Part shown: positions 1 to 5,295 of the stretch, piece by piece | Position numbering within the stretch: the first letter of the stretch is position 1 | Layout of the letters: every line of letters starts with the position of its first letter | Assembly: GCA_018814055.1 (NCBI GenBank) | Contig: JAHJAL010000054.1 | Span: 1 to 5,295, forward strand | Reading direction: 5' to 3' | Source of the DNA: Patescibacteria group bacterium | GTDB taxonomy: Bacteria > Patescibacteriota > JAHJAL01 | Length of the DNA stretch: 5,295 nt | Made by a program: the position numbers and the translations under genes | The notes under the pieces: generated by a model | What the model was told of the DNA's origin: nothing | The model's database searches: none | The model's input: only the letters and a program-made list of their open reading frames with translations

Positions 1-99
1 AAGCAGGTCTTCCAAAGATACAACATTGTTTTGAAGATCATTCAATGTGAACTCAAAAGCCTTCTTATCAGCAGCCTGGAGATTACTGGCCAATATCAT
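1..99 (-). CDS. Partial secreted TlpA/redoxin-like protein, N-terminus only
   Basis: Read leftward, the frame that includes the ATG at 99-97 stays open to base 1. It gives a hydrophobic stretch (SIIMILASN, beginning just before that ATG), then a signal-peptidase-like LQA-AD, then AFEFTLNDLQNNVVSLEDLL. The last part resembles the start of TlpA/ResA/AhpC-type redoxin domains, where a phrase like F-T-L-x-D-L-x-G-x-x-V-S-L-x-D-L precedes the first beta strand and the CxxC motif. Such proteins are exported thiol-disulfide oxidoreductases or peroxidases. The catalytic cysteines would lie beyond the window, so no activity can be claimed. The true start is unclear: the frame is open upstream to a stop near 150, and the hydrophobic stretch begins before the ATG, so the real N-terminus is probably missing. 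The fragment overlaps the tail of the solute-binding gene in another frame and looks fused to it. A diverged part of the solute-binding protein is the alternative reading. Confidence 0.4.
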   Translation of the reverse strand, partial: MILASNLQAADKKAFEFTLNDLQNNVVSLEDLL

Positions 100-286
100 A
101 ATAATTGATATTCTTGATAGTACTGGCTGCCATGGGCCAATCCGCTGTTAAAATATGGGCAATACTAATTACTTCTTTTTTTTGGTAGGCAGTGTATAGG
201 GTTTGATAATCGGGATAGAATTTGACGATAAAGTTGCTCAGATAGGGTTTTTGACCATGGTACTGATCAAATGATTCTAATTCAAT
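83..286 (-). pseudogene. Frameshifted continuation of the solute-binding protein gene
   Basis: After the first frame of the solute-binding gene stops at 279-277, the neighbouring frame carries on without a break from ATT at 286-284. It gives IELESFDQYHGQKPYLSNF, then a segment containing FYPDYQTLYTAYQKKEV and, later, NINYYDI, ending at TAA 85-83. The pattern F-P-D-x-x-x-x-x-x-A-Y-x-K-x-E-V, followed about 25 residues later by N-I-N-Y-Y, is what family-5 solute-binding proteins have after the P-x-G-x-G-P-Y motif. The two pieces therefore belong to one gene. After NINYYDI the family would normally show a leucine-proline-arginine-tyrosine-type segment and F-F-N, and neither is present, so real homology probably ends near 92. 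The fragment is about 65 residues; roughly half of a typical 500-residue protein is missing. It is scored as broken, but a sequencing error could explain the shift. Confidence 0.65.
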
Positions 287-1008
287 GGAACTATATTATC
301 CTTCATGTCAACTTTTATTTTACTGATCTTGTAGGGCCCATTACCGATTGGCTGTGAATTGTAATCTTCCATTTCATGAATTTTGGCCGGATCGGCGTCA
401 GCAAAAATATGATAAGGCAAAATACCCGTAGTTAAATTTACCAAAAACGGTGAAAATATTTCCGGCAAAGTAAATTTGATGGTATGATCGTCTATTTTTT
501 CAACTGCTACATCTCGCCAATTATCAGCCAGGGTGCCATGATATTGTTCGTGTTGGATGAGGTGAAAGGTCAGGACAACATCATCCGCGGTGAGATCATC
601 ACCGTCGTGCCAGTATAACCGATCTCTGAGATGGACAGTATAAACTTTCTCGTCTTCAGATATTTCCCAGCTATCCGCCAGATCACCAACCAAATTATGG
701 TCTTGGTCATAAGTTAGAAGTCCGGAAAACAGTAATTGTACAAGGTCACGATCAACATCGTTGGTTTGTGACAGAATCGGATTGATCATCTCGGGTTGGC
801 CGGCAATGCCCTCAATCATAGTGCCGCCGGATTTGGGCACGACTTCGGTATGGGAGAGGTAATAGTGATAGCCAAAATATCCCAAGATGATAATACCGGC
901 TATAATGATAATATAGATGGCATTTTGACTTAGGAGATTGATTAATTCTCGACTACTTTTGGGGAGAATAAATTTGGGGGGTTTAAATCGCCGCCAAGAT
1001 GAATTCAT
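277..1008 (-). CDS. Family-5 peptide/solute-binding protein, N-terminal part, membrane-anchored
   Basis: This is the N-terminal 243 residues of an extracellular binding protein of the DppA/OppA (SBP_bac_5) family, the capture subunit of ABC importers for peptides or similar solutes. A basic cytoplasmic tail (residues 1-29, WRRFKPPKF and KSSR) is followed by one strongly hydrophobic segment (about 30-47) with no lipobox cysteine, suggesting an uncleaved membrane anchor. The domain begins at about residue 61 with GGTMIEGIAGQPEMINPIL. It continues with SWEISEDEKVYTVHLRD, the hallmark WHDGDDLTADDVVLTF (133-148), and PIGNGPYKI (220-228). The ATG is the natural start, lying 10 bases after the secG stop, so co-transcription with secG is likely; no clear Shine-Dalgarno site is seen. 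The frame stops early at 279-277 through an apparent one-base loss, and homology resumes in the next frame. No permease or ATPase gene is visible. The family call is firm; the substrate is unknown. Confidence 0.85.
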   Translation of the reverse strand: MNSSWRRFKPPKFILPKSSRELINLLSQNAIYIIIIAGIIILGYFGYHYYLSHTEVVPKSGGTMIEGIAGQPEMINPILSQTNDVDRDLVQLLFSGLLTYDQDHNLVGDLADSWEISEDEKVYTVHLRDRLYWHDGDDLTADDVVLTFHLIQHEQYHGTLADNWRDVAVEKIDDHTIKFTLPEIFSPFLVNLTTGILPYHIFADADPAKIHEMEDYNSQPIGNGPYKISKIKVDMKDNIVPLN

Positions 1009-1018
1009 ATTTTATATG

Positions 1019-1234
1019 CTAGCCAAGTAAATTTACTACCGAGGAAACAACAAAAAGAATAGCTAATACAACAGTTCCCCAGTGCAAAAAATTTTCTACT
1101 CCTCTTTTGCTTTGATAGACGTTGGTTTCGCCCCCAAAAACACCTCCCAAGGCTGATGCCTTGTTTTGGAGGATGATAAAGATTATTAATAAGACTGACA
1201 ATACAATTTGGATGATTTGGAGATAGGTTGGCAT
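1019..1234 (-). CDS. secG: Preprotein translocase subunit SecG
   Basis: SecG is the small, non-essential subunit of the SecYEG channel that helps SecA-driven export across the cytoplasmic membrane. The 71-residue product has the family's usual size and two-helix topology. The first membrane segment is at about residues 4-22 (LQIIQIVLSVLLIIFIIL). A conserved loop follows with LQNKASALGGVFGGE (22-36), matching the glycine-rich L-Q-x-x-x-x-x-x-L-G-x-x-F-G-G signature. RGVENFLHWGT leads into the second segment at about 52-69. The ATG start puts the first helix at the expected position. No Shine-Dalgarno site precedes it; the upstream bases are purely AT-rich and hold a candidate promoter. It lies 43 bases downstream of tRNA-Cys and 10 bases upstream of the solute-binding protein, all on the same strand, so these may be one transcription unit. 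Confidence 0.93.
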   Translation of the reverse strand: MPTYLQIIQIVLSVLLIIFIILQNKASALGGVFGGETNVYQSKRGVENFLHWGTVVLAILFVVSSVVNLLG

Positions 1235-1248
1235 AGATAATTAATTAA

Positions 1249-1276
1249 CTTATAATTTTCGACTATTTATAATCAA
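1249..1276 (-). promoter_or_regulatory. Candidate sigma-70 promoter for secG
   Basis: On the leftward strand TTGATT (1276-1271) is followed after 16 bases by TATAAG (1254-1249), matching the -35 box at four of six positions and the -10 box at five of six. Transcription would begin near 1241, only about 7 bases before the secG ATG, which would fit the lack of a Shine-Dalgarno site. The region is very AT-rich, so a chance match is quite possible. The -35 box directly abuts the tRNA-Cys 3' end. Confidence 0.3.
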
Positions 1277-1347
1277 AGGCGTGGACGGGACTTGAACCCA
1301 TGTAAACGGTTTTGCAGACCGTTGCCTAGCCACTCGGCCACCACGCC
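1277..1347 (-). tRNA. tRNA-Cys (anticodon GCA)
   Basis: The leftward strand folds into a complete cloverleaf. The acceptor arms GGCGTGG and CCACGCC give 7 perfect pairs. The D arm is GCC/GGC. The anticodon arm ACGGT/ACCGT encloses the loop CTGCAAA, with GCA at 1315-1313. The T arm has the loop TTCAAGT. The discriminator base (1277) is U on the RNA, the known identity base for cysteine tRNAs, which supports the anticodon assignment. The 3' CCA is not encoded, so it must be added by a CCA-adding enzyme. The gene stands 43 bases before secG in the same direction. No clear promoter is seen upstream at 1348-1420. Confidence 0.96.
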
Positions 1348-1427
1348 TCGTCAAGGCTCGCTCTCACCGCTACAGGCAAGCCAACAGAGCTGTCTTTCCT
1401 TCCGCTAAATCGAGTGGCTTTTCCTCT

Positions 1428-1501
1428 CCCCAAAAATTTTCTCTTCCTGGCTGATTCTCGTTACTCTCGGAGTCAGTCGGAGCGTTCAGAAATTTTTGGG
1501 G
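1428..1501. repeat. Nested inverted repeat, 12-bp outer arms
   Basis: The outer arms CCCCAAAAATTT (1428-1439) and AAATTTTTGGGG (1490-1501) are perfectly complementary over 12 bases. Between them CTGATTC (1451-1457) pairs with GAGTCAG (1470-1476) with one G-T wobble. This allows a two-tier hairpin with a 12-base apical loop. A direct repeat TCGGAG occurs at 1467-1472 and 1477-1482. The right arm ends in G rather than T and does not look like an intrinsic terminator. No target duplication is visible at the flanks. It could be a dispersed palindromic (REP-like) unit, a small non-autonomous element or a structured regulatory site; one copy cannot distinguish these. Confidence 0.55.
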
Positions 1502-1536
1502 TGCCCATACTTGCAATGCACAGAAAAATGGCGTTT

Positions 1537-1565
1537 TTGATGGTTTATATTCTTTCTTGCATAAT
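1537..1565 (+). promoter_or_regulatory. Candidate sigma-70 promoter for the membrane protein-helicase pair
   Basis: TTGATG (1537-1542) is followed after exactly 17 bases by CATAAT (1560-1565), matching the consensus at four and five of six positions. Transcription from about 1572 would leave a leader of about 100 bases before the chosen start at 1671. The match lies in the right place for the rightward unit, but AT-rich sequence makes such hits common. Confidence 0.35.
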
Positions 1566-1670
1566 CATATCGTCTTGGGGGGTAAAAATCAACTAAAGAA
1601 GGATTTTGAATGCGGGGAGAAAAGTATTAAACTAAGTAAGGGCCAGTCAATAAAATTGTGTGTTAATTTT

Positions 1671-2270
1671 ATGGGAAATATTGATATTTCATTGGTTTCG
1701 CAAGCGGGACTGATTATAGCTATAATTTTGATAATTTATTTTTGGTTTTTTGCCAAGAAGACTCCAGCATGGCTGCAGGAATATGTAAATTATCTGAATT
1801 TGGCTCCGACAAGTGACAAAGAAAATTTATTCAGCTATTCCAAGTTTTTTGAAAAACATCATCGTGTGTCCTGGCAATATTTGTATCATGGCAAACATGA
1901 GAATATTGAGACTAATTTTGGCAGTTTTGTTGAGGATAGGAAGACATATTTTTGTTTGTTGATGAAATCAGAAGTGAAGCCGATGATTCTGACCAACTCC
2001 CAAGATGAATACCGGACAGATTATCAGTACAAAATCAAAATTGGTCAGATGGAGGCAAAATTGTTTAGCAAAGAAAAATATCTGGTGGAAAATATTGTTA
2101 AATCGGGTGACTTTCGAGTAAGATTGTCAAATTTGTTTATCGGGAAAAATAATTGGCTGGAGTTTACTGAATTGAACCAGATGATATTGATCACAGATTA
2201 TCAGTTTACTACCGGTCGGGAGGCACTGGATTATTTTGCTAATTTCAAGATTTTGAAGGAAGAGATGTAA
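1671..2270 (+). CDS. Single-pass membrane protein of unknown function
   Basis: I do not recognise this 199-residue protein. It starts MGNIDISLVSQ, has one strongly hydrophobic segment at about residues 12-28 (AGLIIAIILIIYFWFFA), then KK. That suggests a short N-terminus outside and a soluble domain of about 170 residues inside the cell by the positive-inside rule. The soluble part is polar and rich in aromatic residues (HHRVSWQYLYHGKHENIETN, then TYFCLLMKS). It ends in a segment with GREALDYFANFKILKEEM, with no catalytic motif I can name. The frame is open upstream to an ATG at 1557, adding 38 residues, but that start overlaps the candidate promoter and adds sequence with no conserved look. 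The ATG at 1671 places the helix near the N-terminus and is preferred, although no Shine-Dalgarno site precedes it. Only 3 bases separate its stop from the helicase start, so translation is probably coupled. Confidence 0.72.
   Translation: MGNIDISLVSQAGLIIAIILIIYFWFFAKKTPAWLQEYVNYLNLAPTSDKENLFSYSKFFEKHHRVSWQYLYHGKHENIETNFGSFVEDRKTYFCLLMKSEVKPMILTNSQDEYRTDYQYKIKIGQMEAKLFSKEKYLVENIVKSGDFRVRLSNLFIGKNNWLEFTELNQMILITDYQFTTGREALDYFANFKILKEEM
2256..2264 (+). promoter_or_regulatory. Weak Shine-Dalgarno-like site for the helicase
   Basis: AAGGAAGAG lies inside the last codons of the membrane protein, 9 bases before the ATG at 2274. It is purine-rich and partly complementary to the 16S rRNA 3' end. 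It is the best such site in the window. A second AAGG at 2269-2272 is too close to the start to act. Confidence 0.35.
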
Positions 2271-2273
2271 GGT

Positions 2274-4472
2274 ATGAAAAATATTCTTAAAGGTTTAAAT
2301 GACAAACAAAAAGAAGCGGTGGAAGCGGCTGATGGACCGTTGTTGATTCTGGCCGGAGCGGGCAGCGGCAAGACAAAGACGTTGACTCATCGAATTGCAT
2401 ATATAGTCCACGAGAAGAAGGTAAGTCCGTATAATATTTTGGCAGTGACGTTTACCAACAAAGCCGCGGCGGAGATGAAAGAGCGTATTGCTCGCTTATT
2501 GGGCGCGAGCGCCGAGGAAGATATCAATAAGTCATTGCCTTGGATGGGTACTTTTCATTCGGTTTGTGTAAAAATATTGCGGAAACATATCGGTCAGATG
2601 GGTTATAAATCAAGTTTCATAATATATGACAGCAATGATCAGTTAACAGCGATCAAGCGGGTGATGAAAGAACAAAACATCGACGTGAAGCAGTTTAACC
2701 CGCGAGCCGTCAAAGCTCACATATCGGGAGCCAAGAATGAACTGATGACTCCCAGCCAATATCAAGAAACAGCACATTTAAGTTATTTCGGGAGTATTGT
2801 GTCGGACGTATACAAAGACTATCAAAAGATTTTGAAAGACAATAACGCGTTGGATTTCGATGATTTGATTATGATCACAGTACAATTGTTGCAAAAGTAT
2901 CCGGATGTTCAAACGGAGTACCGGCAGAAATTCAAGTATATTTTGATCGATGAGTATCAAGATACTAATCACGCGCAGTATATATTGGTGAAATTATTTA
3001 TCAACAAAGATGAAAATATTTGCGTCGTCGGTGACGATGCTCAGTCGATTTATTCCTGGCGGGGAGCGACGATTAGAAATATTTTGGAATTTGAAAAAGA
3101 TTATCCAAAAGCAAAAGTAATCAAGCTGGAACAAAACTACCGGTCAACCAAAAATATATTGGCAGCGGCTGATGAGGTGATTGTCAAAAATAAGCGGCAA
3201 AAAAAGAAAAAGTTATGGACCAAAAATCCCCGGGGTGAGAAAATCGTGGTTCATGAGGCTAGCAACGAGCTCTTTGAGGCGCAATTTGTGGTAAATGAGA
3301 TTAACAGTTTAAAAAATAAGGAGGACTTGGAACTGAAGGATTTTGCTGTTTTGTATCGGACCAATGCGCAATCACGTTCATTGGAAGAGGTATTTTTGAA
3401 AAACAATATCCCGTATCGGATAGTGGGCGGGGTGAAATTTTATGAGAGAAAAGAGATCAAGGATGCATTGGCATATTTGCAGATGATAATTAACCCTACC
3501 GATGAGCTAAGTTTGGAAAGAATAATCAATATACCATCGCGGGGGATCAGTAAAAAAACTGTAGCGGCCTTGCGGGTGATTGGCAATGAATATTCATTGC
3601 GAGTTTGGGAGGTAATTGGGAGAATTGATAATGAAGACAATGGAGTCAAGGAATTGGCAGAGAATCATTTAAACAAGAGAGCGATCAATTCGTTGATAAA
3701 GTTTTATCAGATGATTGATAGGTGGCGAAATGATTTGTCTGGGCAAAGACCAAATGAATTTTTGATGATGGTGCTGGAAAAAAGCGGGTATCTAACTCAT
3801 GTTGATGATGGTTCGATCGAGGGCGAGACCCGCAAAGAGAACTTGCAGGAGCTTTTGACAGTACTGGATAAATACAATGACTTTTTGGCGGATGAAGGGA
3901 TCGGTTTATTTTTGGAGGAAATTGCTCTGATTACGGATATCGATAATTATAACACCAATGAGAATGCAGTAACTTTGATGACTCTGCATAGTGCCAAGGG
4001 TTTGGAATTTCCGGCAGTGTTTATGGTGGGAATGGAAGAAAACATATTTCCTCACTCCCGCTCGATTACTGAGCCATCGGAAATGGAGGAAGAGCGCAGG
4101 TTGTGTTATGTGGGCATCACTCGAGCCAAGAAGTGTTTGTATTTGACTTATACCAATATGCGACGTTTGTTTGGGCATTTACAGAATAATTTGCCATCGA
4201 GATTTATTGATGATATCCCGCTTGATTTGGTAAAATCGATCAAATCCGGAAAAGAGAATTTGGCCAGTAAAATTTTGTCGTCTTTTAAACAGTCTGAGCC
4301 GATAGTATTGGATGAAGACGGAGGTGAATACAACTCGGGAGATAAAGTGCGGCACGCCAAATTTGGCGTTGGGCGAGTGGTACAAGTAACCGGCGGGATT
4401 TTGAAAGTGGCTTTTGAGGGACAGGGAGTCAAAAGTTTGGCGGCCGCCATTGCGCCGCTGGAGAGACTGTGA
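2274..4472 (+). CDS. pcrA: ATP-dependent DNA helicase, UvrD/PcrA family
   Basis: This is a superfamily 1A 3'-to-5' DNA helicase, which unwinds DNA in nucleotide-excision and mismatch repair, removes proteins from DNA and aids replication restart. All motifs are present in order: Q motif LNDKQKEAV (8-16); Walker A AGAGSGKT (27-34); motif Ia TFTNKAAAEM (59-68); Ib GTFHS (92-96); Walker B DEYQD (226-230); motif III GDDAQSIYSWRGA (253-265); motif IV LEQNYRST (285-292); motif V TLMTLHSAKGLEF (567-579); and motif VI EEERRLCYVGITRAKK (605-620). The C-terminus has GDKVRHAKFGVGRVV, the Tudor-like domain by which PcrA/UvrD contacts RNA polymerase. Length (732) matches full-length PcrA/UvrD, not the shorter Rep, which lacks this tail. 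No frameshift or missing residue is seen. It follows the membrane protein by 3 bases and precedes the methyltransferase by 45. PcrA versus UvrD is a naming matter. Confidence 0.96.
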   Translation: MKNILKGLNDKQKEAVEAADGPLLILAGAGSGKTKTLTHRIAYIVHEKKVSPYNILAVTFTNKAAAEMKERIARLLGASAEEDINKSLPWMGTFHSVCVKILRKHIGQMGYKSSFIIYDSNDQLTAIKRVMKEQNIDVKQFNPRAVKAHISGAKNELMTPSQYQETAHLSYFGSIVSDVYKDYQKILKDNNALDFDDLIMITVQLLQKYPDVQTEYRQKFKYILIDEYQDTNHAQYILVKLFINKDENICVVGDDAQSIYSWRGATIRNILEFEKDYPKAKVIKLEQNYRSTKNILAAADEVIVKNKRQKKKKLWTKNPRGEKIVVHEASNELFEAQFVVNEINSLKNKEDLELKDFAVLYRTNAQSRSLEEVFLKNNIPYRIVGGVKFYERKEIKDALAYLQMIINPTDELSLERIINIPSRGISKKTVAALRVIGNEYSLRVWEVIGRIDNEDNGVKELAENHLNKRAINSLIKFYQMIDRWRNDLSGQRPNEFLMMVLEKSGYLTHVDDGSIEGETRKENLQELLTVLDKYNDFLADEGIGLFLEEIALITDIDNYNTNENAVTLMTLHSAKGLEFPAVFMVGMEENIFPHSRSITEPSEMEEERRLCYVGITRAKKCLYLTYTNMRRLFGHLQNNLPSRFIDDIPLDLVKSIKSGKENLASKILSSFKQSEPIVLDEDGGEYNSGDKVRHAKFGVGRVVQVTGGILKVAFEGQGVKSLAAAIAPLERL

Positions 4473-4487
4473 TATAAGTAGGCGTAT

Positions 4488-4493
4488 TATAAT
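4488..4493 (+). promoter_or_regulatory. Perfect -10 box upstream of the methyltransferase
   Basis: TATAAT lies in the 45-base gap between helicase and methyltransferase. The expected -35 position (around 4465, inside the helicase end) reads GACTGT and is poor, and no extended TG precedes the box. If active, transcription would begin near 4500, giving a leader of about 18 bases and letting the methyltransferase be expressed apart from the helicase. Confidence 0.3.
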
Positions 4494-4517
4494 GTCAACC
4501 CGATCAGACCACATTGT

Positions 4518-5171
4518 ATGGACAATAATAAAGAATACTTTCGTAAAGCCAATGATGTCGAAAAATGGTTTTGGCAAGGTCAGTGGCAAGCTGATAAAGA
4601 GAATGGCCGTATGGCAAGATATGTTGATTTTGTAAACGAAAAGCAATATCGGAGTATTTTGAGCAGATACTTTGGAAGTCTTGAAGATGTGGCCAATAAG
4701 AATTTTCTGAGTGTTGGGGTGGGAATGGGAAGTAATTTTGATAATTTATTGCAGAAACTTGATGCCAATGTAGTTGGTTTGGATATTGCAAGTCTGCCGT
4801 TGAAAAACATAAAGAAAAATGGAAAGGTATTCCTCTCACAGGCCTCTTTGTACGATTTGCCGTATGGCAATGAAGTATTTGATGGTGTTGTTAGCATCAA
4901 TGTATTCAATACATCGATCGGAAGAGATTTTATACTGCTGCAACGGGCGTTGGAGGAAAAAAGTAGGGTCTTAAAAAAGGATGGAATATATATCCAGTCT
5001 AATTATGGAGATCAGCCCATAACAAAAGATTTTGATATGCATATGGAGTGTTTGCGAGCAGCTGGTTTTGCTAATATTGAAATACTGGAAAACAAAAGGA
5101 TCAAAGAAATGGCAGATTTAACAAATCCTCTGGCATATATAGCCAGAAAGAAATGTGGGTATACAGAATAA
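4518..5171 (+). CDS. Class I SAM-dependent methyltransferase, substrate unknown
   Basis: The 217-residue protein has a Rossmann-type methyltransferase core of the Methyltransf_11 kind, which transfers a methyl group from S-adenosylmethionine. The glycine-rich motif I is LSVGVGMGSN (64-73). The usual aspartate or glutamate just before it is a serine here (S65). The acidic residue at the end of strand 2 is D89 in VVGLDIA. Motif II/III is DLPYGNEVFDGVVS (113-126), and the post-core strand LKKDGIYIQSN (152-162) is followed by AAGFANIEI (181-189). The first ~60 residues (EKWFWQGQW, RMARYVDFV) form a helical, aromatic cap that probably shapes the substrate site. The ATG at 4518 is the only normal start, because an in-frame TAG at 4479-4481 lies upstream with no ATG, GTG or TTG between. 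No Shine-Dalgarno site is seen. The target (small molecule, lipid, RNA or protein) cannot be told from sequence, and the neighbours do not suggest one. Confidence 0.85.
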   Translation: MDNNKEYFRKANDVEKWFWQGQWQADKENGRMARYVDFVNEKQYRSILSRYFGSLEDVANKNFLSVGVGMGSNFDNLLQKLDANVVGLDIASLPLKNIKKNGKVFLSQASLYDLPYGNEVFDGVVSINVFNTSIGRDFILLQRALEEKSRVLKKDGIYIQSNYGDQPITKDFDMHMECLRAAGFANIEILENKRIKEMADLTNPLAYIARKKCGYTE

Positions 5172-5176
5172 AGTAC

Positions 5177-5192
5177 CACAAACACGTTTGTG
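5177..5192. repeat. Short palindrome after the methyltransferase
   Basis: CACAAAC (5177-5183) and GTTTGTG (5186-5192) are perfect inverted copies separated by 2 bases, 5 bases beyond the methyltransferase stop. Neither strand has a T-run after it, so it is not a standard intrinsic terminator. It could be a weak hairpin ending the transcript or an operator, since it lies just before the candidate tRNA promoter. Confidence 0.45.
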
Positions 5193-5195
5193 TCG

Positions 5196-5224
5196 TTGAA
5201 AAAATAAGGATTTTTATATAGTAT
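5196..5224 (+). promoter_or_regulatory. Candidate sigma-70 promoter for the downstream tRNA
   Basis: TTGAAA (5196-5201, five of six consensus matches) is followed after 17 bases by TAGTAT (5219-5224, four of six). Initiation near 5231 would give a 5' leader of about 37 bases before the tRNA. The leader contains a short hairpin, GAGGC (5248-5252) with GCCTC (5257-5261), of the sort that may be removed by RNase P processing. Confidence 0.45.
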
Positions 5225-5267
5225 GTAAGATGTAGTTGATTTTAGGAGAGGCATCTGCCTCGCCCTG

Positions 5268-5295
5268 GGGCGGTTAGCTCAGCTGGTTAGAGCGC
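5268..5295 (+). tRNA. Partial tRNA, 5' end only, cut by the window edge
   Basis: The last 28 bases match the 5' part of a tRNA. The acceptor strand is GGGCGGT, followed by TA at positions 8-9, then D stem GCTC (5277-5280), D loop AGCTGGTTA and D stem GAGC (5290-5293). The anticodon lies beyond the window, so the amino acid cannot be assigned; this 5' half is shared by several tRNAs such as Val, Ile and Ala. Confidence 0.85.

Larger units (their letters stand above)
1348..1670. other. Divergent intergenic region with no supported gene
   Basis: These 323 bases separate the leftward tRNA-Cys/secG unit from the rightward membrane protein/helicase unit. The left part (1348-1430) is visibly richer in G and C than its surroundings. 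It should contain the tRNA-Cys promoter, but I find no convincing -35/-10 pair there. The middle (1428-1501) holds a nested inverted repeat. The right part (1537-1565) holds a candidate promoter reading toward the membrane protein. Short open frames exist on both strands, for instance a rightward one of 60 codons at 1414-1596, but none has family-like sequence or a start signal, and the inverted repeat runs through them. Confidence 0.7.

Noticed and set aside
1428..1501. Intrinsic terminator for either divergent unit
   Set aside because: The stem is AT-rich in its core, the right arm ends in GGGG, and no T-run follows on either strand. It also lies upstream, not downstream, of both units.
1414..1596. 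Rightward open frame of 60 codons in the intergenic region
   Set aside because: It runs through the inverted repeat, has low-complexity serine/arginine content, no ribosome-binding site and no family resemblance. Most likely non-coding.
1557..1670. Longer start for the membrane protein, adding 38 residues
   Set aside because: The ATG at 1557 overlaps the candidate promoter and the added residues look unconserved. The ATG at 1671 gives a normal N-terminal membrane helix.
4439..4448. Perfect 10-base palindrome GGCGGCCGCC
   Set aside because: It falls inside alanine codons of the helicase C-terminus, so chance within coding sequence explains it.
4492..4520. ATG at 4492 as an alternative methyltransferase start
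   Set aside because: It is in a different frame from the methyltransferase; the in-frame TAG at 4479-4481 leaves 4518 as the only usual start.
4179..4646. Leftward open frame of 155 codons across the helicase end and methyltransferase start
   Set aside because: It lies opposite two well-supported genes, has no recognisable domain and is explained as a shadow of their codon use.
1..5295. CRISPR array, transposase, phage, toxin-antitoxin or defence genes
   Set aside because: No regularly spaced repeats, transposase motifs, integrase or paired small toxin/antitoxin frames were seen on either strand.

Overview
This window looks like part of a bacterial chromosome from an uncultured lineage, most plausibly Patescibacteria (CPR). 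It may be a whole short metagenomic contig. The evidence for the lineage is indirect. The DNA is AT-rich, secG lies directly upstream of a peptide-type solute-binding protein that has a long basic N-terminus and an uncleaved-looking membrane anchor, starts mostly lack a Shine-Dalgarno site, and tRNA-Cys has no encoded CCA. The lineage call is inference; no marker gene settles it.

Layout. Bases 1-1347 are read leftward: tRNA-Cys(GCA), then secG, then a family-5 (DppA/OppA-like) solute-binding protein. That last gene is broken. A one-base frameshift near 288 ends the first frame, homology continues in a second frame to about 92, and then it stops. The last ~100 bases instead encode what looks like the start of a secreted TlpA/redoxin-type protein, so the left end is either rearranged or a chimeric assembly. 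Bases 1348-1670 hold no convincing gene, but contain a 12-bp inverted repeat enclosing a second stem, and a candidate rightward promoter.

Bases 1671-5295 are read rightward: a single-pass membrane protein of unknown function, then, 3 bases later, a complete UvrD/PcrA-type DNA helicase with all superfamily 1 motifs and the PcrA C-terminal domain. A small class I SAM-dependent methyltransferase follows with its own candidate promoter. A palindrome and candidate promoter then lead into the first 28 bases of a tRNA cut by the window end.

The genes form two divergent housekeeping units, one for secretion and uptake and one for DNA repair, with a methyltransferase of unknown target. I found no convincing new multi-gene system. 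The items most worth checking are the left-end junction, the structured divergent intergenic region and the unknown membrane protein coupled to the helicase.
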